In this document: positions 28,564 through 37,203 of the stretch, piece after piece
Numbering within the stretch: position 1 is the stretch's first letter
Layout of the letters: every line of letters starts with the position of its first letter
Origin: Raoultibacter massiliensis
GTDB taxonomy: Bacteria > Actinomycetota > Coriobacteriia > Coriobacteriales > Eggerthellaceae
DNA: 64,000 nt
Assembly (NCBI RefSeq): GCF_900199545.1
Contig: NZ_LT962671.1
Span: 1,104,814 to 1,168,813, forward strand
Direction of reading: 5' to 3'
The notes under the pieces: model-generated
What the model was told of the DNA's origin: nothing
The model's input: the letters and a program-made list of their open reading frames with translations, nothing else
Databases searched by the model: none
Made by a program: the position numbers and the translations under genes

Positions 28564-29976
28564 CTATTTATCGAGACCTTTGAGCATGTCTTGCATCTTC
28601 TTCATGTCGGCCATGCTCATGTTGCCCATGCCGGGCAGCGAGCGACGACGTTTCTTCTTGCCCTTCTTGCCGCGACGAGCGTTGCCGTCGTCGGCGGGCA
28701 TGAACTGCTTCATCATCTTCTTTGTTTCGTTGAACTTCTTGATAACCTGGTTGACATCCGAAACCTGCACGCCTGCGCCCGCCGCGATGCGCGCGCGCCT
28801 GCTGCCGTTGAGCACATCGGGCTTCTCGCGCTCCTGAAGCGTCATCGAGTGGATGATGACCTCCATGCGGTCGAGCGCGCTTTCGTCGATCTGTCCCTGG
28901 GACATGGCCTTATCGCCGCCGGGAAGCGCTGCGACGAGTTTCGAGACGCCGCCCATCTTGCGGATCTGCTTGTTCATATCAAGAAAATCGTTGAGGTTGA
29001 GTTGGGCGCGCATCATGCGCTCGGCTGCCTCGGCCTCCATCTCCTCGGCCTCGATCTTCGCCGCGCTCTCGATAAGGCTCACCACATCGCCCATGCCGAG
29101 GATGCGTTTGGCCATGCGGTCGGGGTGGAATTCCTCAAGCGAATCGGGTTTCTCTCCCGATGAAATGAACTTGATGGGCTTGCCTGTAACCTGCTTGATC
29201 GAAAGGGCGCCGCCGCCGCGTGCATCGCCGTCCATCTTCGACATGATCACGCCGTCGAAATCAACCCGCTCGGCAAAGGCAGAGGCCACGTTGACGACGT
29301 CCTGACCGGTCATCGCATCGACGACCATGAGTATCTGGTCGGGCTTGACGGCGCGCTTGATGTTCTCGGCTTCCGTCATCATCTCCTCGTCAACATGCAA
29401 ACGACCTGCAGTGTCGATGATAACGACATCGCGCAGGCTGTCGATGGCGTCTTGGATGCCCTCGGTTGCAATCTTCACGGGGTTCTCGCCGTCGCCGCGG
29501 TAGACTCGCACGCCTATTTCGCCGCCGAGCGTTTCGAGCTGATCGGCAGCTGCGGGACGGTACACGTCGCAAGCCACGAGCAGGGGTTGGTGGTTTTCCT
29601 GTTTGAGCCGATAGGCCAGCTTCGCCGCAGCGGTGGTCTTGCCCGAGCCCTGCAGACCGACGAGCATGATGACGTTGGGAATACGGCTTCCCAGCACGAG
29701 TTTCGAATCGGTGCGCCCCAAAAGCTCGGTCAGCTCGTCGAGCACGATCTTGATGACGTTTTGAGCGGGTGTGAGCGATTCGAGCACCTCGGCATCGAGG
29801 CAGCGCTCCTTGGTGTTCGCGATGAAGGTCTTCACAACCTTGAAGTTAACGTCCGCCTCAAGCAAAGCCATGCGGATCTCGCGCATGGCCTGGTTGATGT
29901 CTTCCTCAGTCAAACGGCCCTTGCCGCGCAGGCCCGAGAATATGCCCTGCAAGCGTTCGGAAAGGTTTTCTAGCAT
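28564..29976 (-). CDS. ffh: Signal recognition particle protein Ffh (SRP54)
   Basis: The 470-residue GTPase of the signal recognition particle has an N domain, a G domain (VGLQGSGKTTAAAKLAYRL near 107; DTAGRLHVDEEMM; TKMDGDARGG-like SKMDGDARGG), and a Met-rich M domain ending in MGNMSMADMKKMQDMLKGL. It binds signal sequences and 4.5S RNA and docks with FtsY, whose gene lies just upstream. A TATAAT at 30018-30023 suggests its own promoter. No SRP RNA gene is seen in the gap. Confidence 0.97.
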   Translation of the reverse strand: MLENLSERLQGIFSGLRGKGRLTEEDINQAMREIRMALLEADVNFKVVKTFIANTKERCLDAEVLESLTPAQNVIKIVLDELTELLGRTDSKLVLGSRIPNVIMLVGLQGSGKTTAAAKLAYRLKQENHQPLLVACDVYRPAAADQLETLGGEIGVRVYRGDGENPVKIATEGIQDAIDSLRDVVIIDTAGRLHVDEEMMTEAENIKRAVKPDQILMVVDAMTGQDVVNVASAFAERVDFDGVIMSKMDGDARGGGALSIKQVTGKPIKFISSGEKPDSLEEFHPDRMAKRILGMGDVVSLIESAAKIEAEEMEAEAAERMMRAQLNLNDFLDMNKQIRKMGGVSKLVAALPGGDKAMSQGQIDESALDRMEVIIHSMTLQEREKPDVLNGSRRARIAAGAGVQVSDVNQVIKKFNETKKMMKQFMPADDGNARRGKKGKKKRRRSLPGMGNMSMADMKKMQDMLKGLDK

Positions 29977-30017
29977 GGATGCGATCCTCTGTCGGTATGG
30001 TCTTATGCGTTTGTGAA

Positions 30018-30023
30018 ATTATA
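30018..30023 (-). promoter_or_regulatory. Predicted -10 element for ffh
   Basis: A perfect minus-strand TATAAT lies 41 bases upstream of the ffh ATG. No convincing -35 is seen at 16-18 bases. Confidence 0.5.
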
Positions 30024-30177
30024 CTGCAACACCGCTAACCGACGAACCGCAAAGCCCCGAGCCCACAAACAAACGATTGCACCCGGTTCAAGCGGGGCCG
30101 CACTGCGCCGAACGGGGTCTACGCAAGGATTGCCGCCGAAAGCGCATCACGAACCGTTTCCGATCGAAGATGCGCGG

Positions 30178-31098
30178 CTAAGCTCGTTTGTCGAAATCGC
30201 CGATGAGGGCTCTTGCAAAATCGTGCGCGTCGAAATCCTTCAGGTCGTCGATGCCCTCGCCTACGCCGATTTTGAGAACGGGCAGATCGAGCTCGTGGCT
30301 TACGGCGAGCGCAATGCCGCCCTTGGCCGTACCGTCGAGCTTCGTCACCACCACGCCGTCCAAATCGAGCGCACGGTCGAACTCGCGCGCCTGCTGCAAG
30401 CCGTTTTGACCGGTGGTCGCATCGGTGACGAGCACGGTGTAGACGGGCATGTTGGCCCGCTTGCGCACGACGTTCACGACCTTCTCGAGCTCGCGCATGA
30501 GGTCGGCCGACGTGTGCAGGCGTCCGGCCGTATCGACGAGCACGAGATCGGCACCCGTCGATTCGGCTCGCTCGATCGTATCGTAGCACACGCTGGCCGG
30601 ATCGCTCCCCCGCTCACGCGTGCATATCTCCACATCGGCGCGCCTTGCCCACTCTTCAAGCTGCTCGATGGCAGCTGCACGGAACGTGTCGGCGCTGCCG
30701 AGCAGCACATGGCGCCCGGCATCGGTCGCCTCTTTAGCGATCTTGCCCACCGTCGTAGTCTTGCCCGTGCCGTTGATCCCCACGAACAAAACGATGGCGG
30801 CATCCTCGTCGAACACCCTCTCGCCGCCCTCGGCGAACGTGTCGGCGATCTGGTCGTTGAGCAGATCGAGCACGGCATACGCGTCGGGAAGCGCCTTGCG
30901 CGTCGCCTGATCCCGCAGATTTTCCACGATGGTGGAAGCTGCGCTCGCGCCCACGTCGCTTAAGATGAGCGTCTCTTCGAGGCCGTCCCAGAACTCGTCG
31001 TCGAGATCGGGGCCGCGATCCAAAAGGACGTTCATCTGCTCCTTGAACTTATCGCGGGAACGGGAGAGCCCCTCGCTGATCCTATCGAAAAATCCCAT
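30178..31098 (-). CDS. ftsY: Signal recognition particle receptor FtsY
   Basis: The 306-residue SRP receptor has a short N-terminal region without the long acidic A domain of E. coli, then the NG GTPase: VGINGTGKTTTVGKIAKEA, GSADTFRAAAIEQLEEWA, LVDTAGRLHTSADLMREL, VTKLDGTAKGG. The ATG at 31098 lies seven bases after GGAGG. An alternative TTG two codons earlier is less likely. It starts two bases after the smc stop; smc-ftsY order is common. Confidence 0.96.
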   Translation of the reverse strand: MGFFDRISEGLSRSRDKFKEQMNVLLDRGPDLDDEFWDGLEETLILSDVGASAASTIVENLRDQATRKALPDAYAVLDLLNDQIADTFAEGGERVFDEDAAIVLFVGINGTGKTTTVGKIAKEATDAGRHVLLGSADTFRAAAIEQLEEWARRADVEICTRERGSDPASVCYDTIERAESTGADLVLVDTAGRLHTSADLMRELEKVVNVVRKRANMPVYTVLVTDATTGQNGLQQAREFDRALDLDGVVVTKLDGTAKGGIALAVSHELDLPVLKIGVGEGIDDLKDFDAHDFARALIGDFDKRA

Positions 31099-31100
31099 TA

Positions 31101-34100
31101 TCAATCCTCCGCATATCGAAGTGCGTGGTCGAGCTTCTGGCTCACCACGCGCGTTACGCCATCCGCCTGCATCGAGATGCCGTAGAGAACGTCGGCCATC
31201 TCCATGGTGCGGCGCTGATGGGTGATCATTATAAGCTGCGTCGTATGACGAAGCGAATCGAGGTAAGCGCAGAGTCTGCGCAGATTCGAATCGTCGAGCG
31301 CGGCTTCGACCTCGTCGAGAATGTAAAACGGCGTCGATCGGATGCGGTAGACGGCGAACAGCAGCGCAAGCGCCGTGAGCGATTTCTCGCCGCCGCTCAT
31401 GAGCATCATCTTGGTGATGCGCTTGCCGCGCGGCTGGGCCGTCACCTCGACGCCCGTGTTTTCGGGGTCTTCGGGATCGACAAGCGAAAGTTCAGCCGAT
31501 CCGCCCGGGAAGAGCATGGCGAATATCTCCTGAAAGTTGATATTCACCTGCTCGTATGTTTTAACGAAGTCGTCTTTCATCCGCGCATCGATGACGCTGA
31601 CGATCTTGGAGAGCGATCTGCGCGCCGAGTTCAGATCGTCGAGCTGCGAAGCCATATAGTCGTAGCGCCGCTTGAGCTGTTCGTATTCGACCGCCGCATC
31701 GGGATTGATCGTTCCCATGTTGGCGATGCGACGTCTGAGCTTGAACGTCTTATCCTCTGTTTCAGCGCGGTTTTCAAGCGGAGGCGTCGCGAGCGCCGTT
31801 TCAAGCGGCGTCTTGCAATCGTTCACGATCGTGCCGATAGCGGCCTCGACCTGCACTTCGAGACGCCCCTTGTCCACGCGGGCCTGCGAGAGCCTCTCGT
31901 TGACCGCATCGAAAGCATCGTGGGCCTCGCGGCTCTTCTTGCGGGCCTCGCTCATCGCCGCATGAAGCCCGCTCGAGGAATCCTGAGCCGCAAGCGTTTC
32001 GTCCTCAAGGCGCTGCGTCCACTTCTTCGCACTGTCCGACAGCTCCTCGAACACCGCAAGCAGCGGCACGACGCGCGTGCGTGCGAGCGCCTTTTTCGCC
32101 AAGGTGTCCTTCGCCGTTTCGTCCTGGGCGATGATCGACTCGATCTCGCGCTCGCGCGCTTCGACGACGCGCCTTGTGTAGGTTTCGCGCTCCGCCGATG
32201 TCGCCGCCGCCAAACGCGCCTCGGAAAATTCGTTCGAGAGGTCATTCGCCCGCTTTCTGAGGGGCGACACCTCTTGCTGGAAACGCGCCGTGTTCCGCTT
32301 AGCCTCCTCGAGCGATTTTTCAAGCTCGGCAAGCTTCGCCACCAGTTCGTCGGCAGTCGGCTGCGCAGTCTTGAGCACCTCCTGCGCCTCAGCGCGCTGG
32401 CGCTCAAGGTCCTCGAATTCGCGCTGGAGCGCCGCGAGCTTCGCTTCGGCGCGTTTCAACTCCTCTTTCGAGGAATCGGTCTGGCCTTTCAACTGCGCCA
32501 GATCCTGGGAAAGCTTGAGGCTCTCCCCCTGCGCCTCGCGCAGCGCCCCGTCGGCCGCATCGCGCGCCGCTCCCGCCTCGGCCTGCGCCTCTTCGGCTTG
32601 CACGAGCTCGCCTCTCAGCTCTTCGATGCGACGGTGCCGGGCCAAGGCGCCCTCCTCGTCGTGCTGGTTGGCGCCGACGACCATCTTTCCGTTCGGCCAT
32701 ATCGCAAATCCGTCGCGCGTGGCGAAACGCGCACCGCCTGCGGAAGCCTCGTGGGCCGCTATCGCAGCTTCCCTCGATTCGCACAGGTACACGTCGCCGA
32801 GCAGACCCTCGACGGCATCGGCGCATTCCTCAGGATACTCGAGCGCATCGACCAGCCGCTCGCCTTCGCAAGTTTCAGCAACTGGGGCGCGCATCGATTT
32901 GCGAGGCAGCAAAACGACCTCGCCCGTCTCCTCGACTGCGCACAACGCCTCGGCAATGACGTTCGCGCTTGCCGTGTCGGACACGAACAGCGCCGCAAGA
33001 TCGCCGCCAAGCAAATGCTCGACGAGCATCTCCGAGCCTTTCGGCGCGATTATGACATGAGACAGAGGCTCGATGCCCGCCTCGAATTCCTCTCGGTGTT
33101 CCATAAGCCACGAAAGCGCCGGGCCGGCCGCCTCGCTCGCCCGCTCGACCTCCTCGAGCCCGCGGATCTCCGATGCGAGCATCGATGCGGCATCGCGTGC
33201 GCCGTCGAACGCCTCGCGCGCCTCTTCGCGAGCTGCAAATGCATCGGATACGCTCTGGCGGGCCTTCTCTTCAAGCTCCTTGAGCTCGGCGAGCTTACGC
33301 TCGTTGGCTTCGGCTGTGCCATGGGCGCGGTCGTAATCGCTTTTCGCATGGGCCAGCTGTATCTCGAGCTCTTTGCTGTGCCCGGCGATGAGCTTTTCAT
33401 GGGCGCGGCTGTTGGTCAACAGCTCGTTGGTTTCCGCTTGGGCAAGACGCGTCGTCTCGATCTCGCGAGCCAGCGATTTTTCCTTGCCCGACCACTCCTG
33501 CACGCTTCGCTCAAGCGCAGAGCGCTTCTCGGTAAGATCGCGCTGCTCGGCAAGCAGCGCCTCAACCTGCGCATCGGCCTTCCGCTTCTCGGCCGCAACC
33601 TCTTCGAGCTGCTCTAAGGCCTGCGCCCGGTCCTCCTGGGTCTGGCGCGCCTTCTCCTTGTTGGCGGCAAGCGAAATCTGGATCTCGCTCTCGTAGCTCA
33701 TGGCGGCGCGCTTTTTCTCGTGAAGCAAAAGCGCAGTCGCGTCGAAGCGCTCGAGCGCCGATTGCGCGCGGCGGTACTGCCGCGACAACTCGCCCGTGTT
33801 CACGTTTCGCTCTTGGATCCTCTCCTGCAACGCCTCGATCTCCTTCTCGGAGGCATCGATCGCCTCGCGCATGGAAACGAGTTGACCGTCGAGATCCCGT
33901 TCGAGCTCGGTCGCCTTTCCCCATTTCTCCTGCAGCATGCGCAGGTCATCGACCGCGAGCAGCAGATTGAGCTCGGCGAGTTCGTCGGCGAGGCCCTGGT
34001 AGGCCTGCGCGCGCTTCGCCTTGCGTTCGAGCGGCTTGAGCTGCCTCTCGACCTCCGCCGCCACATCGCGCACCCTTGCAAGGTGCACGTCCATCTGCTC

Positions 34101-34643
34101 GAGCTTGCGCTGGCTTTTGAGCTTGCGCTGCTTGTGCTTGAGAACGCCCGCCGCTTCTTCGATGATGGCGCGGCGGTCTTCCGGCTTCGATTGCAGAATC
34201 GAATCGAGGCTGCCCTGGGAGATGATGGAATGGGTTCCCGTGCCCAGACCCGAATCGTGAAGGATGTCGAGCACGTCCATTCGTCGGGCGAGCGCGCCGT
34301 TGATCAGGTATTCGCTCTCGCCGCTTCGGTACATGCGGCGCGTGACCGCAACTTCGGTGTAGTCGACGGGAAGCGTTCCGTCGCTGTTGTCCAACACGAG
34401 ATCGACCTCGGCGATGCCCACGCTCTTGCGCGCCGATGAGCCGGCAAAGATAACGTCCTCCATGGCCTGGCCGCGGAGGTTCTTCGCATTGCGCTCTCCG
34501 AGCACCCAGAGAACCGAGTCGGAGATGTTCGACTTCCCCGAGCCGTTCGGCCCCACGATCGCCGTAATGCCCGGCTCGAGCGAAAGCACGCTCCTATCGG
34601 CAAAGGATTTGAACCCTTTGAGGACAAGGGATTTTAAATACAC
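31101..34643 (-). CDS. smc: Chromosome segregation protein SMC
   Basis: A 1180-residue condensin ATPase. Its N-terminal Walker A is GPNGSGKSNISDSVLWVLGE. Two long coiled coils (about 170-500 and 670-1020) flank a hinge of about 505-670. The C-terminal head carries LMSGGEKSLTALALLFAVY and FYILDEVEAALDD. It compacts and separates chromosomes with ScpA and ScpB, which are not in this window. The start is GTG at 34643, preceded by GGGAG that overlaps the rnc stop. Confidence 0.98.
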   Translation of the reverse strand: MYLKSLVLKGFKSFADRSVLSLEPGITAIVGPNGSGKSNISDSVLWVLGERNAKNLRGQAMEDVIFAGSSARKSVGIAEVDLVLDNSDGTLPVDYTEVAVTRRMYRSGESEYLINGALARRMDVLDILHDSGLGTGTHSIISQGSLDSILQSKPEDRRAIIEEAAGVLKHKQRKLKSQRKLEQMDVHLARVRDVAAEVERQLKPLERKAKRAQAYQGLADELAELNLLLAVDDLRMLQEKWGKATELERDLDGQLVSMREAIDASEKEIEALQERIQERNVNTGELSRQYRRAQSALERFDATALLLHEKKRAAMSYESEIQISLAANKEKARQTQEDRAQALEQLEEVAAEKRKADAQVEALLAEQRDLTEKRSALERSVQEWSGKEKSLAREIETTRLAQAETNELLTNSRAHEKLIAGHSKELEIQLAHAKSDYDRAHGTAEANERKLAELKELEEKARQSVSDAFAAREEAREAFDGARDAASMLASEIRGLEEVERASEAAGPALSWLMEHREEFEAGIEPLSHVIIAPKGSEMLVEHLLGGDLAALFVSDTASANVIAEALCAVEETGEVVLLPRKSMRAPVAETCEGERLVDALEYPEECADAVEGLLGDVYLCESREAAIAAHEASAGGARFATRDGFAIWPNGKMVVGANQHDEEGALARHRRIEELRGELVQAEEAQAEAGAARDAADGALREAQGESLKLSQDLAQLKGQTDSSKEELKRAEAKLAALQREFEDLERQRAEAQEVLKTAQPTADELVAKLAELEKSLEEAKRNTARFQQEVSPLRKRANDLSNEFSEARLAAATSAERETYTRRVVEAREREIESIIAQDETAKDTLAKKALARTRVVPLLAVFEELSDSAKKWTQRLEDETLAAQDSSSGLHAAMSEARKKSREAHDAFDAVNERLSQARVDKGRLEVQVEAAIGTIVNDCKTPLETALATPPLENRAETEDKTFKLRRRIANMGTINPDAAVEYEQLKRRYDYMASQLDDLNSARRSLSKIVSVIDARMKDDFVKTYEQVNINFQEIFAMLFPGGSAELSLVDPEDPENTGVEVTAQPRGKRITKMMLMSGGEKSLTALALLFAVYRIRSTPFYILDEVEAALDDSNLRRLCAYLDSLRHTTQLIMITHQRRTMEMADVLYGISMQADGVTRVVSQKLDHALRYAED

Positions 34644-34649
34644 GTCTCT

Positions 34650-35504
34650 TTACTCCCGGTTTTTCTGTTTGCTTTGCTTATTCTGCTTGGCGCGGTCCCG
34701 CTCGCTTTTCTTGCGGGCCTTATCCTCAGCCTTTGCTGCAGCCAGCGCCGCTTTCGCAGCGGCTTTTTCCGTGCGGGCCGCCTTCGCGTCGGCGCCCAAA
34801 CCGAAAAAGTCGCTCAAGCGGGCCAACGTGCTTTTCGCGGCCTGGCTCTCGGCTTCCTTCTTCGTCCTGCCAGTCCCCCGCGCAAGGCCCTGCGTTCCCG
34901 CAAACACCTGGGCGACGAACGTGCGGTCATGCGGCGGCCCCTGCGTTTCGACGAGCTTGTAGGTAGGGGTTATGCCGTCTTCCTGCAACTTTTCCTGGAG
35001 GGCGCTTTTGGGATTCTCGGGTTCTCTTGCCATATCGAGCGACATGCGCGGTATCAGCGTGCGCTCGACGAACGCGGTTGCGGTCTCGATGCCGCCGTCG
35101 AGGTAAAGCGCCGCGACGATGGCCTCGTACACGTTTTCGAGCGCGGAGTGCAGACCGCGCTTGCCCGTCCCCGTCTCCGACGAGCCGAACACGATGATGT
35201 CGGCGAACCCGAGCTCGGCAGCGACATCGGAAAGGCTCGTTCCGGAAACAAGCGCCACCTTGATGCGCGTCAGGCCGCCCTCGTCAAGATCGTGGAAACG
35301 ATGGAACGCCTCGGTGGCCACGATGGCGCCGAGGATGCTGTCGCCGAGAAATTCAAGGCGCTCGTAAGAGAACTTGACCGACTTTCCCTCGGTAGCAGAA
35401 GGATGCGTGATGGCCGCAAGCAGCAGTTCCTTGTGCACAAACGTATACGACAGGATCTCTTGCGCCCGCGCGAGTTTTTCATGCTGTTCTTCGGAGCTCG
35501 TCAT
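34650..35504 (-). CDS. rnc: Ribonuclease III
   Basis: Cleaves double-stranded RNA, including rRNA precursors. The 284-residue protein contains the RIIID signature YERLEFLGDSILGAI, the second catalytic acid in ENVYEAIVAALYLDGG, and a dsRNA-binding domain (NPKSALQEKLQEDG...GRTKKEAESQAAKSTL). After that domain comes a tail of about 55 Ala/Lys-rich residues, which makes the protein longer than the usual 225-250. The ATG at 35504 lies six bases after the plsX stop. It is part of plsX-rnc-smc-ftsY. Confidence 0.95.
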   Translation of the reverse strand: MTSSEEQHEKLARAQEILSYTFVHKELLLAAITHPSATEGKSVKFSYERLEFLGDSILGAIVATEAFHRFHDLDEGGLTRIKVALVSGTSLSDVAAELGFADIIVFGSSETGTGKRGLHSALENVYEAIVAALYLDGGIETATAFVERTLIPRMSLDMAREPENPKSALQEKLQEDGITPTYKLVETQGPPHDRTFVAQVFAGTQGLARGTGRTKKEAESQAAKSTLARLSDFFGLGADAKAARTEKAAAKAALAAAKAEDKARKKSERDRAKQNKQSKQKNRE

Positions 35505-35509
35505 CCCGA

Positions 35510-36556
35510 TCACCGATCTCCCGCATCTGCCGACCCCTGTCCGGGTTCGGCCTGTTTCGAAGAGCTCTTGCATGCAACCGTCTCGGCAATCGTCTCAGAC
35601 ACTTTGGTGCGGACGATGCGGGCCGTCGTGTGGATGCCGTTTTTGACGGCGGTCGCGTTCGATGACCCATGCCCCACGATGCAGGCGCCCTTCACACCGA
35701 GCAACGGCGCTCCCCCATACGTGTCGGGGCTTACCTGAGCCATGAGGTCTTTGAGGCCTCCTTTGATGGCGAGCGCACCGAGTTTGGTGAAGACATTTGA
35801 ATAGAAGATGCCCTTCAGCGCCTTGAACAGCGTCTTCGACGTCCCTTCGATCGTTTTAAGGCAGACGTTGCCCGTAAATCCGTCAGTCACGAAGATGTCG
35901 TAGTTGCCCGGCAGGATATCGCTCCCCTCGCCGTTGCCGACAAAATTCGGAACCTGCTCTTTCAGCAGCGAGAACGCCTCCTGTGCGAAAGCCGAGCCCT
36001 TCGTATCCTCTTCGCCGATGTTGAGCAGAACCGCTTTCGGGTTTTCGATGCCGATGATCTTTTCGGTGTAGATGGTTGCCATCTGCGCGAACTGCACGAG
36101 GTATTCCGGCTTGCAATCGGCATTCGCCCCCACGTCGCACATCACAACGGGCTTGGCGGGCGAAGGGATGACCGTGCACAGGGCCGGTCGCGAAACGCCT
36201 TTTATACGCCCCATGACAAGCGTTGCGGCAGCTAGGCAAGCCCCGGTCGAGCCGGCGGAGAAAAACCCTTGGGCCTCGCCTTCCTTGACGAGCCGGCATC
36301 CCACGACGATCGAAGAATCCTTCTTCTTGCGCACGGCGTTGGCGGGATGTTCGTCCATTGCGATGAACTCGGTCGTCGCAACGGCTTTGCAGCGGTCGTG
36401 CTGCGCGGCGAACGGCTCGACGGATTCGGCGGGCCCGCAGAGCAGAATATGAAGATCGGCATCTTCGGAAAGAGCCGCAGCGACGCCGTCGAGCACGACA
36501 TCGGGCGCGTGATCTCCTCCGAGCGCATCGACCGTTAAGGTAACTTGTTCAGACAT
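35510..36556 (-). CDS. plsX: Phosphate acyltransferase PlsX
   Basis: Makes acyl-phosphate from acyl-ACP for PlsY. The 348-residue protein shows VDALGGDHAPDVVLDG at the N-terminus, STGACLAAATLVMGRIKGVSRPAL, and VTDGFTGNVCLKTIEG, all typical. AAGGAG precedes the ATG. It is the first gene of its unit, after the rpmF terminator; TATAAT at 36626-36631 is the probable -10. PlsY and GpsA are encoded later in the window. Confidence 0.96.
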   Translation of the reverse strand: MSEQVTLTVDALGGDHAPDVVLDGVAAALSEDADLHILLCGPAESVEPFAAQHDRCKAVATTEFIAMDEHPANAVRKKKDSSIVVGCRLVKEGEAQGFFSAGSTGACLAAATLVMGRIKGVSRPALCTVIPSPAKPVVMCDVGANADCKPEYLVQFAQMATIYTEKIIGIENPKAVLLNIGEEDTKGSAFAQEAFSLLKEQVPNFVGNGEGSDILPGNYDIFVTDGFTGNVCLKTIEGTSKTLFKALKGIFYSNVFTKLGALAIKGGLKDLMAQVSPDTYGGAPLLGVKGACIVGHGSSNATAVKNGIHTTARIVRTKVSETIAETVACKSSSKQAEPGQGSADAGDR

Positions 36557-36625
36557 CGTTTCTCCTTGCGTTGCAGACGGCGCATTGCGCCGTTGCGTAC
36601 CCGGTCGGCCTTACGGCCGCAATCA

Positions 36626-36631
36626 ATTATA
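36626..36631 (-). promoter_or_regulatory. Predicted -10 element for plsX
   Basis: Minus-strand TATAAT about 70 bases before plsX and downstream of the rpmF terminator. The -35 is weak. Confidence 0.5.
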
Positions 36632-36789
36632 AGCAAAGAGCGGGCATCGTCGGCACCATCGGTTTTTCTTTATCCGAAAACCAAATCAGCATGCGCGGTA
36701 CCTGCCCATGCGGGTTCTCCCCGCAACCCCGGACGCAGGCCGACGCAGCAATCGGCGCAACGGAAAGGCTCCGCCCCCGCACGCAAAAC

Positions 36790-36840
36790 GAAACGAAGCT
36801 CTCTGAGATGCCTCGCACAAGGCAGCCCGGAGAGCTTCGC
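36790..36840 (-). terminator. Terminator of rpmF
   Basis: CGAAGCTCTC (36794-36803) pairs perfectly with 36830-36839; a smaller GCCT/AGGC stem lies within the loop. On the minus strand TTTCGTTTTG follows the stem. It lies 46 bases after the rpmF stop and occupies the middle of the 329-base rpmF-plsX gap, which otherwise holds only the plsX -10. Confidence 0.75.
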
Positions 36841-36885
36841 TTGCCTACCCGAGCGGATCTTGCCGCACGGATGCACGAGCCGAGG

Positions 36886-37065
36886 TTACTCGGTCTCGAT
36901 GACTTCGCGGTTCTTGTAGAAGCCGCAGTTCGGGCACACGCGATGCGGAAGCTTTGCTTCGCCGCACTGCGGGCACACGGAACGAGAGGGTGCCGCAATT
37001 TTGTCGTTAGCACTCCGACGGGCATTGGTGCGAGCACGGCCCATTTTACGCTTAGGTACTGCCAT
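36886..37065 (-). CDS. rpmF: 50S ribosomal protein L32
   Basis: A 59-residue protein starting AVPKRKMGRARTNARRS after Met, with a zinc-binding C-x2-C...C-x2-C set (CPQCGEAKLPHRVCPNCGFY), so this is the zinc form of L32. AAAAGGAG precedes the ATG. In most genomes rpmF directly follows the DUF177 gene. Here an ABC exporter separates them, and rpmF has its own promoter and terminator. Confidence 0.97.
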   Translation of the reverse strand: MAVPKRKMGRARTNARRSANDKIAAPSRSVCPQCGEAKLPHRVCPNCGFYKNREVIETE

Positions 37066-37139
37066 GATCCTTGTACTCCTTTTCCAAGCCGGACTGACTG
37101 CCCGGTATTAAAAAGCAATCGTTAAACACGCGAAGAGAT

Positions 37140-37168
37140 ATTCTAACAAACGCATCTCCCTCGTGCAA
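37140..37168 (-). promoter_or_regulatory. Predicted rpmF promoter
   Basis: Minus-strand TTGCAC, a 17-base spacer, TAGAAT. The leader of about 70 bases includes a small CCGG/CCGG hairpin. Confidence 0.7.
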
Positions 37169-37203
37169 TATGGGTTTTATGGAATCCGCACGTAAAATAG
37201 GCG

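Noticed and set aside
31125..33617. A long open frame antisense to smc
   Set aside because: Arg/Leu-rich composition and no motifs; it is a shadow of smc.
34590..34625. A tRNA T-loop-like GGATTTGAACCC string
   Set aside because: It encodes the conserved GFKSFADR region of smc and no cloverleaf can be drawn. I found no tRNA or rRNA gene in the window.
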